From Flavobacterium sp. A45 (GTDB lineage Bacteria; Bacteroidota; Bacteroidia; Flavobacteriales; Flavobacteriaceae), in NCBI RefSeq assembly GCF_002001005.1, contig NZ_MUNX01000070.1:1-64000 (forward strand): 64,000 nucleotides of DNA, in the 5' to 3' direction. Shown here in pieces: positions 10,734-17,877 of the stretch. The notes below the pieces were generated by a model. It saw only the letters and a program-made list of their open reading frames with translations, was not told where the DNA came from and ran no database searches. Positions within the stretch are counted from its first letter, which is position 1. Each line of letters starts with the position of its first letter. The position numbers and the translations under genes are program-made.

Positions 10734-12077
10734 ATGGAAATAGTTATCAAGCTTTCTCAATTTTTATTGAGCTTATCATTACTTATTATACTTCACGAAT
10801 TAGGGCATTTCATTCCTGCAAAATTATTCAAAACTAGAGTCGAGAAATTTTATTTATTTTTTGACGTAAAATATTCTCTTCTAAAAAAGAAAATTGGCGA
10901 AACTGAATACGGTATTGGCTGGTTACCACTTGGAGGTTATGTGAAAATTTCCGGTATGATTGACGAGAGTATGGACAAGGAACAAATGGCTTTACCCCCG
11001 CAACCTTGGGAATTTCGTTCTAAACCAGCTTGGCAACGTTTGATTATTATGCTGGGCGGTGTAACGGTGAACTTTATACTTGCTTTCATTATCTATATTG
11101 GTATGGCTTATGCTTATGGAGATTCCTATATTTCAAATGCCGATATGAAAGATGGTCTTTTGATCGAAAACCAAGCGATGATTAATGCCGGATTTAAATC
11201 TGGGGATAAAATTGTAGCAGTTGATGGTGAAAAAATTATCCGTTTTGACAAGGAGATTAATGGTAAAGTTATCGTAGCCAAAGAAGTAGTGATTAACAGA
11301 AATGGTGCTGAACAAACTATAAAAATGCCACATGATTTTGTGGACCAATTATCTAAAGTGGAGAAAGAGCCTTTAGCTACTATTCGAATTCCATTTGTTA
11401 TTGGTAACATCGCCGATGAATCCTTAAACCAAAATCTTAAGGCAAAAGATATTCTTTTATCCCTAAATGGTCAGACTACAAAATACCTTGACCAAGCCAA
11501 AGTAATTTTAGAAAACAACAAAAACAAAACAGTTTCAGCAGTAGTTTTAAGAAATCAAAAACAGACAACTCTTAACCTTAAAGTAAATAAAGAAGGTAAA
11601 CTGGGTGTTCAGCTTGGCGGTTTAGGCCTTGACTCTTTAGAGAAACTTGGCTATTATAAAATAACGCATCAAAAATACAGTTTCCTTGAATCGATTCCTT
11701 TTGGAATTGAAAAAGGAAAAGATCAATTGGTTGGATATGGTAAACAATTAAAAATGATTTTCAATCCTGAAACCAAAGCGTACAAACAAGTAGGTGGTTT
11801 CCATGCCATTTATAATATTTTTCCAAGTTCTTGGAGCTGGGAAGTTTTTTGGAGCATCACAGCGATTTTATCAATTATGCTTGGAGTAATGAATTTATTG
11901 CCTATTCCGGCACTCGATGGCGGTCATGTAATGTTTTTATTATTTGAAATTGTCAGCGGAAAAAAACCAAGCGACAAATTCTTAGAGAATGCTCAAATGG
12001 TTGGTTTCGTATTGCTTATCAGTCTGTTACTTTTTGCTAATGGAAACGATATTTATAAAGCGATTGTAGGCAAATAA
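10734..12077 (+). CDS. rseP: RIP zinc metalloprotease RseP (site-2 protease)
   Basis: A 447-residue inner-membrane protease that cuts transmembrane segments, typically of anti-sigma factors and signal-peptide remnants. The zinc motif HELGH is at residues 21-25 in the first membrane segment. Two PDZ-like regions lie between about 130 and 310 (GFKSGDKIVAVDGEK, then LKAKDILLSLNGQT). The second active-site motif NLLPIPALDGGH sits in the C-terminal membrane part. It is transcribed alone, 82 nt before the first tRNA-Asn, with a minus-7 box 29 nt before the start. Length and motif order are normal. Confidence 0.95.
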   Translation: MEIVIKLSQFLLSLSLLIILHELGHFIPAKLFKTRVEKFYLFFDVKYSLLKKKIGETEYGIGWLPLGGYVKISGMIDESMDKEQMALPPQPWEFRSKPAWQRLIIMLGGVTVNFILAFIIYIGMAYAYGDSYISNADMKDGLLIENQAMINAGFKSGDKIVAVDGEKIIRFDKEINGKVIVAKEVVINRNGAEQTIKMPHDFVDQLSKVEKEPLATIRIPFVIGNIADESLNQNLKAKDILLSLNGQTTKYLDQAKVILENNKNKTVSAVVLRNQKQTTLNLKVNKEGKLGVQLGGLGLDSLEKLGYYKITHQKYSFLESIPFGIEKGKDQLVGYGKQLKMIFNPETKAYKQVGGFHAIYNIFPSSWSWEVFWSITAILSIMLGVMNLLPIPALDGGHVMFLLFEIVSGKKPSDKFLENAQMVGFVLLISLLLFANGNDIYKAIVGK

Positions 12078-12104
12078 AAAAGAATGTTATTTTTGCTTTT
12101 TTTG

Positions 12105-12135
12105 TTTGCTACATTTAAATTTAATCCTATATTTG
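12105..12135 (+). promoter_or_regulatory. Promoter of the tRNA-Asn pair
   Basis: TTTG (12105-12108), exactly 19 nt, then TATATTTG (12128-12135): a complete Bacteroidota primary sigma-factor promoter. The first tRNA begins 25 nt downstream. This is the clearest promoter in the window. Confidence 0.75.
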
Positions 12136-12159
12136 CACTCGCTAAAAAGAGCAACAACT

Positions 12160-12233
12160 TCCTCCTTAGCTCAGTTGGTTAGAGCATCTGACTGTTAATC
12201 AGAGGGTCCTTGGTTCGAGCCCAAGAGGGGGAG
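12160..12233 (+). tRNA. tRNA-Asn (GTT), copy 1
   Basis: The 74-nt cloverleaf has acceptor stem TCCTCCT / AGGGGGA with discriminator G, D arm GCTC/GAGC, anticodon stem TCTGA/TCAGA around loop CTGTTAA with anticodon GTT (12194-12196), and T stem CTTGG/CCAAG with TTCGAGC. CCA is not encoded, so it must be added after transcription. It is identical in sequence to the second copy 39 nt downstream. Confidence 0.97.
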
Positions 12234-12272
12234 CAAACTTTTTTTAGCAAACATACATACCTTTAAGGTGAT

Positions 12273-12346
12273 TCCTCCTTAGCTCAGTTGGTTAGAGCAT
12301 CTGACTGTTAATCAGAGGGTCCTTGGTTCGAGCCCAAGAGGGGGAG
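12273..12346 (+). tRNA. tRNA-Asn (GTT), copy 2
   Basis: An identical 74-nt copy of the preceding tRNA-Asn, with the same stems and anticodon GTT and no encoded CCA. It is probably transcribed in the same unit from the promoter at 12105-12135 and ends at the terminator just downstream. Confidence 0.97.
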
Positions 12347-12352
12347 CTTAAT

Positions 12353-12385
12353 AAAAAGACTATCAGCAATGATGGTCTTTTTTTT
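12353..12385 (+). terminator. Rho-independent terminator of the tRNA unit
   Basis: AAAAAGACTATC pairs with GATGGTCTTTTT (one G-U pair) around loop AGCAAT, followed by a long T run. It begins 7 nt after the second tRNA. Confidence 0.8.
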
Positions 12386-12535
12386 TTGCAACAAAGTCAA
12401 GTAAACTCAATACTTTGAGAGGTGTCCGTTAGGTAAAGTAAAAAGGATCAGGTGCAAAAGTTGGGGATTAAGCAACAATTCAACGAGTATTTAGGATATT
12501 CAACGAAAATAGTATTCAATCCGTTTCTTTCAAAG

Positions 12536-12543
12536 TATATTTG
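12536..12543 (+). promoter_or_regulatory. Minus-7 box (TATATTTG) of the candidate small RNA
   Basis: TATATTTG has the same eight bases as the minus-7 box of the tRNA unit. No TTTG lies 19-21 nt upstream, so the promoter is only half supported. Confidence 0.4.
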
Positions 12544-12544
12544 A

Positions 12545-12619
12545 CTACCATAATTTTAGTAGGTTAAGTTTATGGTAGATTTGGGGCAAAAAGGGCGAAA
12601 GTAACATTTCGCCTTTTTT
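12545..12619 (+). ncRNA. Candidate small RNA with two hairpins
   Basis: Directly after the TATATTTG box comes a perfect 9-bp stem (CTACCATAA 12545-12553 with TTATGGTAG 12570-12578, 16-nt loop). It is followed by a terminator-like hairpin (GGCGAAA 12594-12600 with TTTCGCC 12607-12613, flanked by an A run and a T run). A terminator with no gene before it, plus a promoter-like box, suggests an independent transcript of about 70 nt. Start site and function are inferred. Confidence 0.4.
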
Positions 12620-12947
12620 ATTGGAACAAATGAAGTTAATCTGGTTCTAGTCAAAAGGAGAATCTTTTCAAAAGCGCTACACCTCAGTCCATCTATTTCA
12701 TTCTATTGGGTTGTTAATTATTACCTTTACTTTTTATCACGCCAATTAAATCAATACCTCAAATTGATTTTTCCTCAAATCCTTTATGTCGTCAATCATC
12801 AAAAAAACTTGACCACTAACAAATTAAAAGCTCCTTCATTTGAAATTTGCCCAATAAATCACTAAATTAGTACTCCACACTTTATAAAAAAGTGTTTCCA
12901 TATTTCTACAAATTATCAACCTTTTTTATTAACTAATGATCTTTGTA

Positions 12948-14303
12948 ATGAAAAAACTCTCCATCCCTTTTCTGTTTATAGCATTGATTTTTTCTTTAAT
13001 CTGCTGTCAAAACAACAAATCATCAAATAACGACGACAGTCAAATAGACGGTCATCCAGCTTGGATCATGCAAGGCAATATTTATGAGGTTAACGTTCGT
13101 CAATACACCCCCGAAGGGACTTTTAATGCGTTTGCGAAACACCTTGACCGATTAAAAGCGATGGGAGTGCAAACGATTTGGTTCATGCCAATTAATCCTA
13201 TCAGCAAATTGGACAGAAAAGGCTCTTTGGGGAGTTATTATGCCGTTTCAGATTATACCGCAGTTAATCCTGAATTCGGCACAATGGATGACTTTAAGAA
13301 ACTCGTAGAGACTATCCATGATAAAGGAATGAAAGTATTAATTGATTGGGTGCCAAACCACACCGGAGCAGACCATCGATGGATTACACAACATCCCGAT
13401 TTCTTTGTAAAAGACAGCTCTGGCAAACCAGCAGTTGCATTTGATTGGAACGACACAAGACAATTAAACTATAAGAATCAGGTAATGCAGGACAGCATGC
13501 TCAACGCAATGAAATACTGGATTGAAGACATTAACATAGACGGATTTCGATGCGATGTTGCCTGGAACGTTCCCGCTTCTTTTTGGCGAAAATCGATACC
13601 GGAACTAAAAAAAATGAAGGATATCTTTATGCTTGCCGAAGGAGACAGCACTTATCTCCCAAAAAGTGGTTTTGATGCGGTTTATCCTTGGCACATGTTC
13701 AAAATGATGGAAAAAGTAGCTAAAGGTGAAAAATCGGCACTTGTATTGGATAGTATCAATAAGGAAAATGAAACTTTATATCCCAAAAATACGATTCAGA
13801 TGTATTTCACCAGCAATCATGATGAAAACAGTTGGAATCATGCCGATTTCGGTACTTTTCCGGGTGTTATTCACGAGCCTTTTGCCGTTTTTACTCAAAC
13901 TATGAAAAACAGCGTTCCCTTAATTTACAGCGGACAGGAAGAACCTGTTTTAAGGGCCTTGAAATTTTTCGACAAAGACCCCATAACATTTAAAAACTTT
14001 CAAAGAGAAAAATTCTACAAGACATTGCTAAATCTAAGAAAGAACAACGAAGCGCTTTCCGCTAATGCCTCGTTCAAAAAAGTAAGCTTGGGAGACGATA
14101 AAGCTATTTATGCTTATGTAAGAGAAAAAGGGAATAAAAAGGTTTTGGTGATTCTTAATTTTTCTGCAAGCGAACAGACGGTATCCATAAAAGACGCTAC
14201 TCTGACAGGAAAAACACATAATGTCTTTAAAGAAAAAGACGAAACCTTAACTTCGAAAGAATGGAAAATGAAACCTTGGGGTTATGAAGTTTATGAGTAC
14301 TGA
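12948..14303 (+). CDS. GH13 alpha-amylase family lipoprotein
   Basis: A 451-residue glycoside hydrolase from the chosen start (MKKLSIPFLF); an ATG four codons earlier at 12936 is also possible. The signal peptide ends at two cysteines (SLICC), so it is probably a lipoprotein. The four GH13 signatures are present: DWVPNHT, GFRCDVAW with the nucleophile Asp (residue 207 counted from 12936), MLAEGD with the acid Glu (235), and FTSNHDEN with Asp (296). A C-terminal beta domain follows (from about 375). It likely hydrolyses alpha-1,4-glucans or oligosaccharides; the GH97 glucosidase at the window start may act on the products. Cleavage specificity cannot be read from the sequence. Confidence 0.92.
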   Translation: MKKLSIPFLFIALIFSLICCQNNKSSNNDDSQIDGHPAWIMQGNIYEVNVRQYTPEGTFNAFAKHLDRLKAMGVQTIWFMPINPISKLDRKGSLGSYYAVSDYTAVNPEFGTMDDFKKLVETIHDKGMKVLIDWVPNHTGADHRWITQHPDFFVKDSSGKPAVAFDWNDTRQLNYKNQVMQDSMLNAMKYWIEDINIDGFRCDVAWNVPASFWRKSIPELKKMKDIFMLAEGDSTYLPKSGFDAVYPWHMFKMMEKVAKGEKSALVLDSINKENETLYPKNTIQMYFTSNHDENSWNHADFGTFPGVIHEPFAVFTQTMKNSVPLIYSGQEEPVLRALKFFDKDPITFKNFQREKFYKTLLNLRKNNEALSANASFKKVSLGDDKAIYAYVREKGNKKVLVILNFSASEQTVSIKDATLTGKTHNVFKEKDETLTSKEWKMKPWGYEVYEY

Positions 14304-14343
14304 TTTTAAATAAAAGTAGATTCTGTTAAGAAATACAATTCTC

Positions 14344-14381
14344 AAAAAAAGACTATCACAATGAATGATAGTCTTTTTTTT
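14344..14381 (+). terminator. Terminator of the GH13 gene
   Basis: GACTATCA pairs with TGATAGTC around a 7-nt loop, extended by seven A-T pairs and a T run. It lies 40 nt after the stop codon. Its core GACTATC resembles that of the tRNA terminator. Confidence 0.85.
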
Positions 14382-14687
14382 GCTAAAAATCTTTATAACC
14401 ACTCTCTTTTTAAAACTAAAAGCATTTTAGAATCAAACTACAAAATACCCACTATTTAAATAGCGACAGTCTTAAAAACTCAATTTAGCGAATGCGAAAT
14501 CAAAAAAAAATTGAATCAAAAAAATTAGAATTGATAAAAAAAGATTGGCTAAAAAAGAAAGTCATATAAATTGTCAAATAATCACATCATTACCTATTTC
14601 AGTGATAATAATTTAATAAATTAGTTCGAAATTCAGCCTTAAAAGCTCATATTAAACTGAAATATTAATTATTTAATACTGAGAAAT
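14382..14687. other. 306-nt AT-rich gap before the ATP-grasp cluster
   Basis: No ORF or RNA is supported here. The only notable element is a 12-nt perfect palindrome (CTATTTAAATAG, 14452-14463). No TAnnTTTG box was found before the cluster start, so its promoter is not identified. Confidence 0.5.
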
Positions 14688-16124
14688 ATGATGAAATTGG
14701 TGCCACAGCTAAACCCAAAAGGGTGGGACGAGATGTTCTCAAATGAAGGCGTTAGAGATTCCTATGCTCAAGTTCTTCACACATTACAAAATCTAAATCC
14801 GGAAAGCCTAAATGACAAACAGCTTCAGGCTTCGGATTTGTTTATGAATCAAGGTATAACTTTTACAGTATATAGCGACAATAATCAAGGAATAGAAAGA
14901 ATTTTTCCGTTTGACATTATTCCCAGAATCATCACAAAAGCCGAATGGAGCGAAGTGGAAACTGGAATAAAACAACGGCTAAAAGCCCTTAACTTGTTTT
15001 TGGAAGATGTTTATAATGGACAGCACATTATAAAAGATGGTATAATCCCCGCATCATTGATAGCTTCTTGCCCGCATTACATACAAGAAGTTCACGGGAT
15101 AAAAGTGCCACATAATATTCATGTGCATATTGCCGGAATTGACTTAATTCGAGGGGCAAATGGGGAATTTTACGTGCTTGAAGATAACCTGCGATGTCCC
15201 AGCGGCGTGAGTTACATGCTGGAAAACCGTGAAATTACCAAACGAATTTTCCCGGATATGCTTACCTCCAATAAAGTAAGCATGGTAGGAAACTATCCGA
15301 TGATATTTCATAACATATTGGTGTCATTGTCCCCACGAAACGTATCCAATCCCAACGTGGTTTTACTTACACCTGGAGTCTATAATTCGGCTTATTATGA
15401 ACATACTTTTTTAGCCCGTCAAATGGGAATTCCACTTGTAGAAGGAAGAGACTTGGTGGTTAATAATAATAAAGTTTACATGAAAACCACTTCGGGATTA
15501 CAGCAAGTGGATGTTATTTACCGTCGTTTGGACGATGAATATCTTGATCCACTGGTTTTCAAACCTGAAAGCACACTCGGCGTACCAGGATTGATTAGCG
15601 CCTATCGCCACGGAAATGTGGCCTTGGTAAATGCTGTCGGCAATGGCGTTGCCGATGACAAAGCGGTCTATGCTTATGTCCCAGATATGATAAAATATTA
15701 TCTTAACGAAGAACCTATACTTAAAAATGTTCCAACATATCAAATGGAAAACAGCGAGGAAAGAGAGTTGGTATTTGCCGATATGGAAAATATGGTAATC
15801 AAAGAAACCAACGGAAGTGGTGGCTACGGAATGATTATGGGAAACAAAGCTACACAAGAAGAACTTGAAAATGGTAAAAGAGCCATTCTAGCCAATCCCA
15901 GAAACTTTATCGCACAGCCTATCATTCAACTCAGTACTGTTCCCTGCTTAATAGATGGCCAATTGAAATTACGCCATGTCGATCTAAGACCGTATGCTTT
16001 GTGTGGACCCAATGGAGTAGAAATAGTGCCTGGAGGACTAACTCGAGTCGCATTAACAGAAGGCTCATTGGTAGTAAACTCTTCTCAAGGAGGAGGAAGC
16101 AAAGACACTTGGATCATAAAGTAA
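14688..16124 (+). CDS. Circularly permuted ATP-grasp protein (DUF404/DUF407 type)
   Basis: A 478-residue cytoplasmic protein matching the circularly permuted ATP-grasp family. Signatures are NQGITFTVYSD near residue 55, FPFDIIPRII near 75, VLEDNLRCPSGVSYM near 165-180, NGSGGYGMIMG near 376-386 and RPYALCGPNGVEIVPGGLTR near 432-451. Family members are predicted carboxylate-amine ligases that form peptide-like bonds with ATP; the natural substrate is unknown. It heads a cluster with an alpha-E protein and a transglutaminase-like protein, a trio repeatedly seen together in bacteria. The start MMKLVPQ is supported by the normal position of the first motifs. Confidence 0.9.
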   Translation: MMKLVPQLNPKGWDEMFSNEGVRDSYAQVLHTLQNLNPESLNDKQLQASDLFMNQGITFTVYSDNNQGIERIFPFDIIPRIITKAEWSEVETGIKQRLKALNLFLEDVYNGQHIIKDGIIPASLIASCPHYIQEVHGIKVPHNIHVHIAGIDLIRGANGEFYVLEDNLRCPSGVSYMLENREITKRIFPDMLTSNKVSMVGNYPMIFHNILVSLSPRNVSNPNVVLLTPGVYNSAYYEHTFLARQMGIPLVEGRDLVVNNNKVYMKTTSGLQQVDVIYRRLDDEYLDPLVFKPESTLGVPGLISAYRHGNVALVNAVGNGVADDKAVYAYVPDMIKYYLNEEPILKNVPTYQMENSEERELVFADMENMVIKETNGSGGYGMIMGNKATQEELENGKRAILANPRNFIAQPIIQLSTVPCLIDGQLKLRHVDLRPYALCGPNGVEIVPGGLTRVALTEGSLVVNSSQGGGSKDTWIIK

Positions 16125-16154
16125 TTTCATTTTAAAAAATTAAAATGAATCAAA

Positions 16155-16478
16155 ATGAAAACAGCAGCCTTAAACACAGAGAAAAACGAAAGCAAAAAGT
16201 TTGCCTTTTTACCCGAAATGGTTTTAGAACATTTAAACGACGCGAAACCAACCGAAACTACAGTAGAAAATTCAAATGAACCTGAAATCAAAAAAATAAC
16301 AATAACTGCCGATCCTGAAATTCCAAATTTAGATTCAATACCATTTTCAGAAATTGTCACAAAAAAAGAAGAAATAAAGCCTATTGAAACTAAGCAAGAA
16401 GTCAAATTGGAAAAGCCAAATAGTGAAGCGGAAGAAAATTTAATCAAGCGATTTATAAATAAACTCAAAATCTATTAA
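16155..16478 (+). CDS. Small acidic/Lys-rich protein in the ATP-grasp cluster, unknown
   Basis: A 107-residue ORF starting 30 nt after the ATP-grasp stop. I do not recognise it. The N-terminus is basic and polar. The middle is rich in Glu, Thr and Pro (KPTETTVENSNEPEIKK) and looks disordered, and the C-terminus ends in a short amphipathic basic helix (NLIKRFINKLKIY). There is no signal peptide, membrane segment or cysteine. Its place inside the cluster suggests co-expression with the ligase, and a disordered, Glu/Lys-rich chain could be a substrate or adaptor, but that is inference. An overlapping ATG at 16144 opens a 44-codon ORF in another frame, which looks spurious. Confidence 0.5.
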   Translation: MKTAALNTEKNESKKFAFLPEMVLEHLNDAKPTETTVENSNEPEIKKITITADPEIPNLDSIPFSEIVTKKEEIKPIETKQEVKLEKPNSEAEENLIKRFINKLKIY

Positions 16479-16500
16479 TCTAATTTAAAATCAATTAAAA

Positions 16501-16629
16501 TGGAAACAACTATGCAAAGTAGAGTTACAAACGGGATGTTTTTACTCAACAATTATTCGGATTCTCAAGCTCCTATCATTGAGTCAATTATAGAAACCAT
16601 TGTAGAACCTATTATTTTCAAATGCTAAA
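16501..16629 (+). pseudogene. 42-codon ORF copying the start of the alpha-E gene
   Basis: The first 20 codons (METTMQSRVTNGMFLLNNYS) match the start of the alpha-E protein encoded at 16918 (MKASMLSRVADGMFWLNRYM), with clear DNA similarity that also covers about 20 nt before the ATG. After that the reading frame diverges into an unrelated Ile/Glu-rich tail ending IIFKC. It is therefore either a truncated duplicate of the 5' end of the alpha-E gene or a short peptide gene born from it. A structured repeat lies between it and the intact gene. Translation is plausible because the initiation region is duplicated too. Confidence 0.55.
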
Positions 16630-16704
16630 ATAGAGAACTATTTAGGCCACAGTTGTCAATCATTGTGAACTTGTAAGCATTACGAGGAGCCGATTTATGG
16701 GATT

Positions 16705-16817
16705 GCGTGAGGGATAGAAGCTAGCTACCGAAGTAGCGCGGATAGCCCGACCGTGTTGACCAAAGGGGCTGTCTAAGAGATGCTAAAAGTAAGCCCCTTT
16801 GCTCAACAGGGTCACGC
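16705..16817 (+). ncRNA. Putative structured repeat, long form (copy B1)
   Basis: A 113-nt element closed by GCGTGA (16705-16710) and TCACGC (16812-16817). Inside are GGGATAG, a 5-bp hairpin GCTAC-CGAA-GTAGC (16724-16737) and GGATAGCCCGACC. A long hairpin follows (16754-16770 with 16792-16808, one C-C mismatch, 21-nt loop). The copy at 49218-49330 has the same length, the same first hairpin, and different but still complementary sequences in the other two helices. It sits between the 42-codon ORF and the alpha-E gene, in the direction of the operon. Function unknown. Confidence 0.65.
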
Positions 16818-16917
16818 CCACACGAGCTTTTGCGAACTGACGCAGTAAATAATTTTGAATGAATTCAGTATATTCTGTTGTCAATAAACGCTTTTTACAA
16901 TTTATAAATCGAATCAA

Positions 16918-17871
16918 ATGAAGGCAAGTATGCTAAGTCGAGTTGCAGACGGGATGTTTTGGCTCAACAGATATATGGAAAGAACCGATGGTATGTTGCT
17001 AACTCTTAACACTAGCTACATACTATCATTCGACAAAGAAACCGATGATTGTCAAGGCTATAAGCCTTTATTAAAATACTATACCGATTTGACCTACGAT
17101 CAAATAAACGAGGTTCAATATGACACCAACTTTGTACTGAAATACATTATTTGCGACAGTTTGAACCATAATTCGGTTAAAAATCTGGTGGTAAAAGCGC
17201 GTGAAAATGCCAGAGGTTCACAAGATAAAATAACCAAAGAACTTTGGGAACACATCAATTCGCTTTATCATTTCATGAACTCCCCAGATCTTCCCAAAAA
17301 ACTAGAAACCTCCGATGCCTTAAAAATTGTAAACAAACTCAATAAAGACCTACTGCTTTACAACGGAATCTTGCATGTAACCATGCCAAGGGGATTGAGT
17401 TGGAGTTTTTCGAATATCGGAAAACTAATAGAAAGATGCCTGCAAACTATTTCGATGACGCAAGCCTATTATGCACCAATCAATTATAATCTAGACGGGA
17501 ACGAAGACGTAATGTATTGGCGAAGATTACTGCTCTCCTTATCGGGTTACGAATTATACCTTAAGAGTTATAGCAATATAAAGCACAACAGGAAAGTGGT
17601 ACAACACGTTATTTTCAATCAGGACTTTGCACATTCTGTGATCTTTACGCTAGAATTACTCAATAAATATTTGGATTGTCTGGTAAAAGATAGTGAAATA
17701 AGTGAAGCTCGAAAGCTGCATAACCAATTTGGAAGATTAAAAAGTTATATAGAATTTACTGATTATCAGCACCTGACTGACAAACAATTGGAAGAAGTTC
17801 TGGAAACCACAAAAGCACAACTAACTCAGTTTTCTGTCGATTTCTCTAAATTATTTTTCTCCTACACCTAA
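16918..17871 (+). CDS. Alpha-E domain protein (DUF403)
   Basis: A 317-residue all-alpha cytoplasmic protein. The N-terminal LSRVADGMFWLNRYMERTDGML is the family signature (usually LSRVAERIYWLGRYLERAE-like), followed by helices to the end (RRLLLSLSGYELYLK near 200-215). The biochemical role is unknown; the family almost always accompanies a permuted ATP-grasp protein and a transglutaminase-like protein and is thought to work with them in forming or processing a peptide or amide product. The next gene begins 6 nt after its stop, so the two are co-transcribed. Its 5' end is partly duplicated at 16501. Confidence 0.9.
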   Translation: MKASMLSRVADGMFWLNRYMERTDGMLLTLNTSYILSFDKETDDCQGYKPLLKYYTDLTYDQINEVQYDTNFVLKYIICDSLNHNSVKNLVVKARENARGSQDKITKELWEHINSLYHFMNSPDLPKKLETSDALKIVNKLNKDLLLYNGILHVTMPRGLSWSFSNIGKLIERCLQTISMTQAYYAPINYNLDGNEDVMYWRRLLLSLSGYELYLKSYSNIKHNRKVVQHVIFNQDFAHSVIFTLELLNKYLDCLVKDSEISEARKLHNQFGRLKSYIEFTDYQHLTDKQLEEVLETTKAQLTQFSVDFSKLFFSYT

Positions 17872-17877
17872 TAAGTT

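Larger units (their letters stand above)
12386..12935. other. 550-nt gap without a protein gene
   Basis: No convincing coding sequence is visible. The left part (12390-12535) is unique sequence of no recognised type. The middle holds the small-RNA candidate at 12545-12619. The rest (12620-12935) is AT-rich and contains no recognised element. The position right after tRNA genes is where integrative elements often insert, but I see no repeat of the tRNA 3' end and no integrase remnant. Confidence 0.5.

Noticed and set aside
12160-12935. Integrated element at the tRNA-Asn pair
   Set aside because: No repeat of the tRNA 3' end, integrase or mobility gene is visible to the right of the tRNAs; the gap holds only short non-coding features.
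16144-16278. 44-codon ORF starting at the ATG before the 107-residue ORF
   Set aside because: It overlaps the longer ORF in another frame, and its basic composition looks like a frame-shadow.
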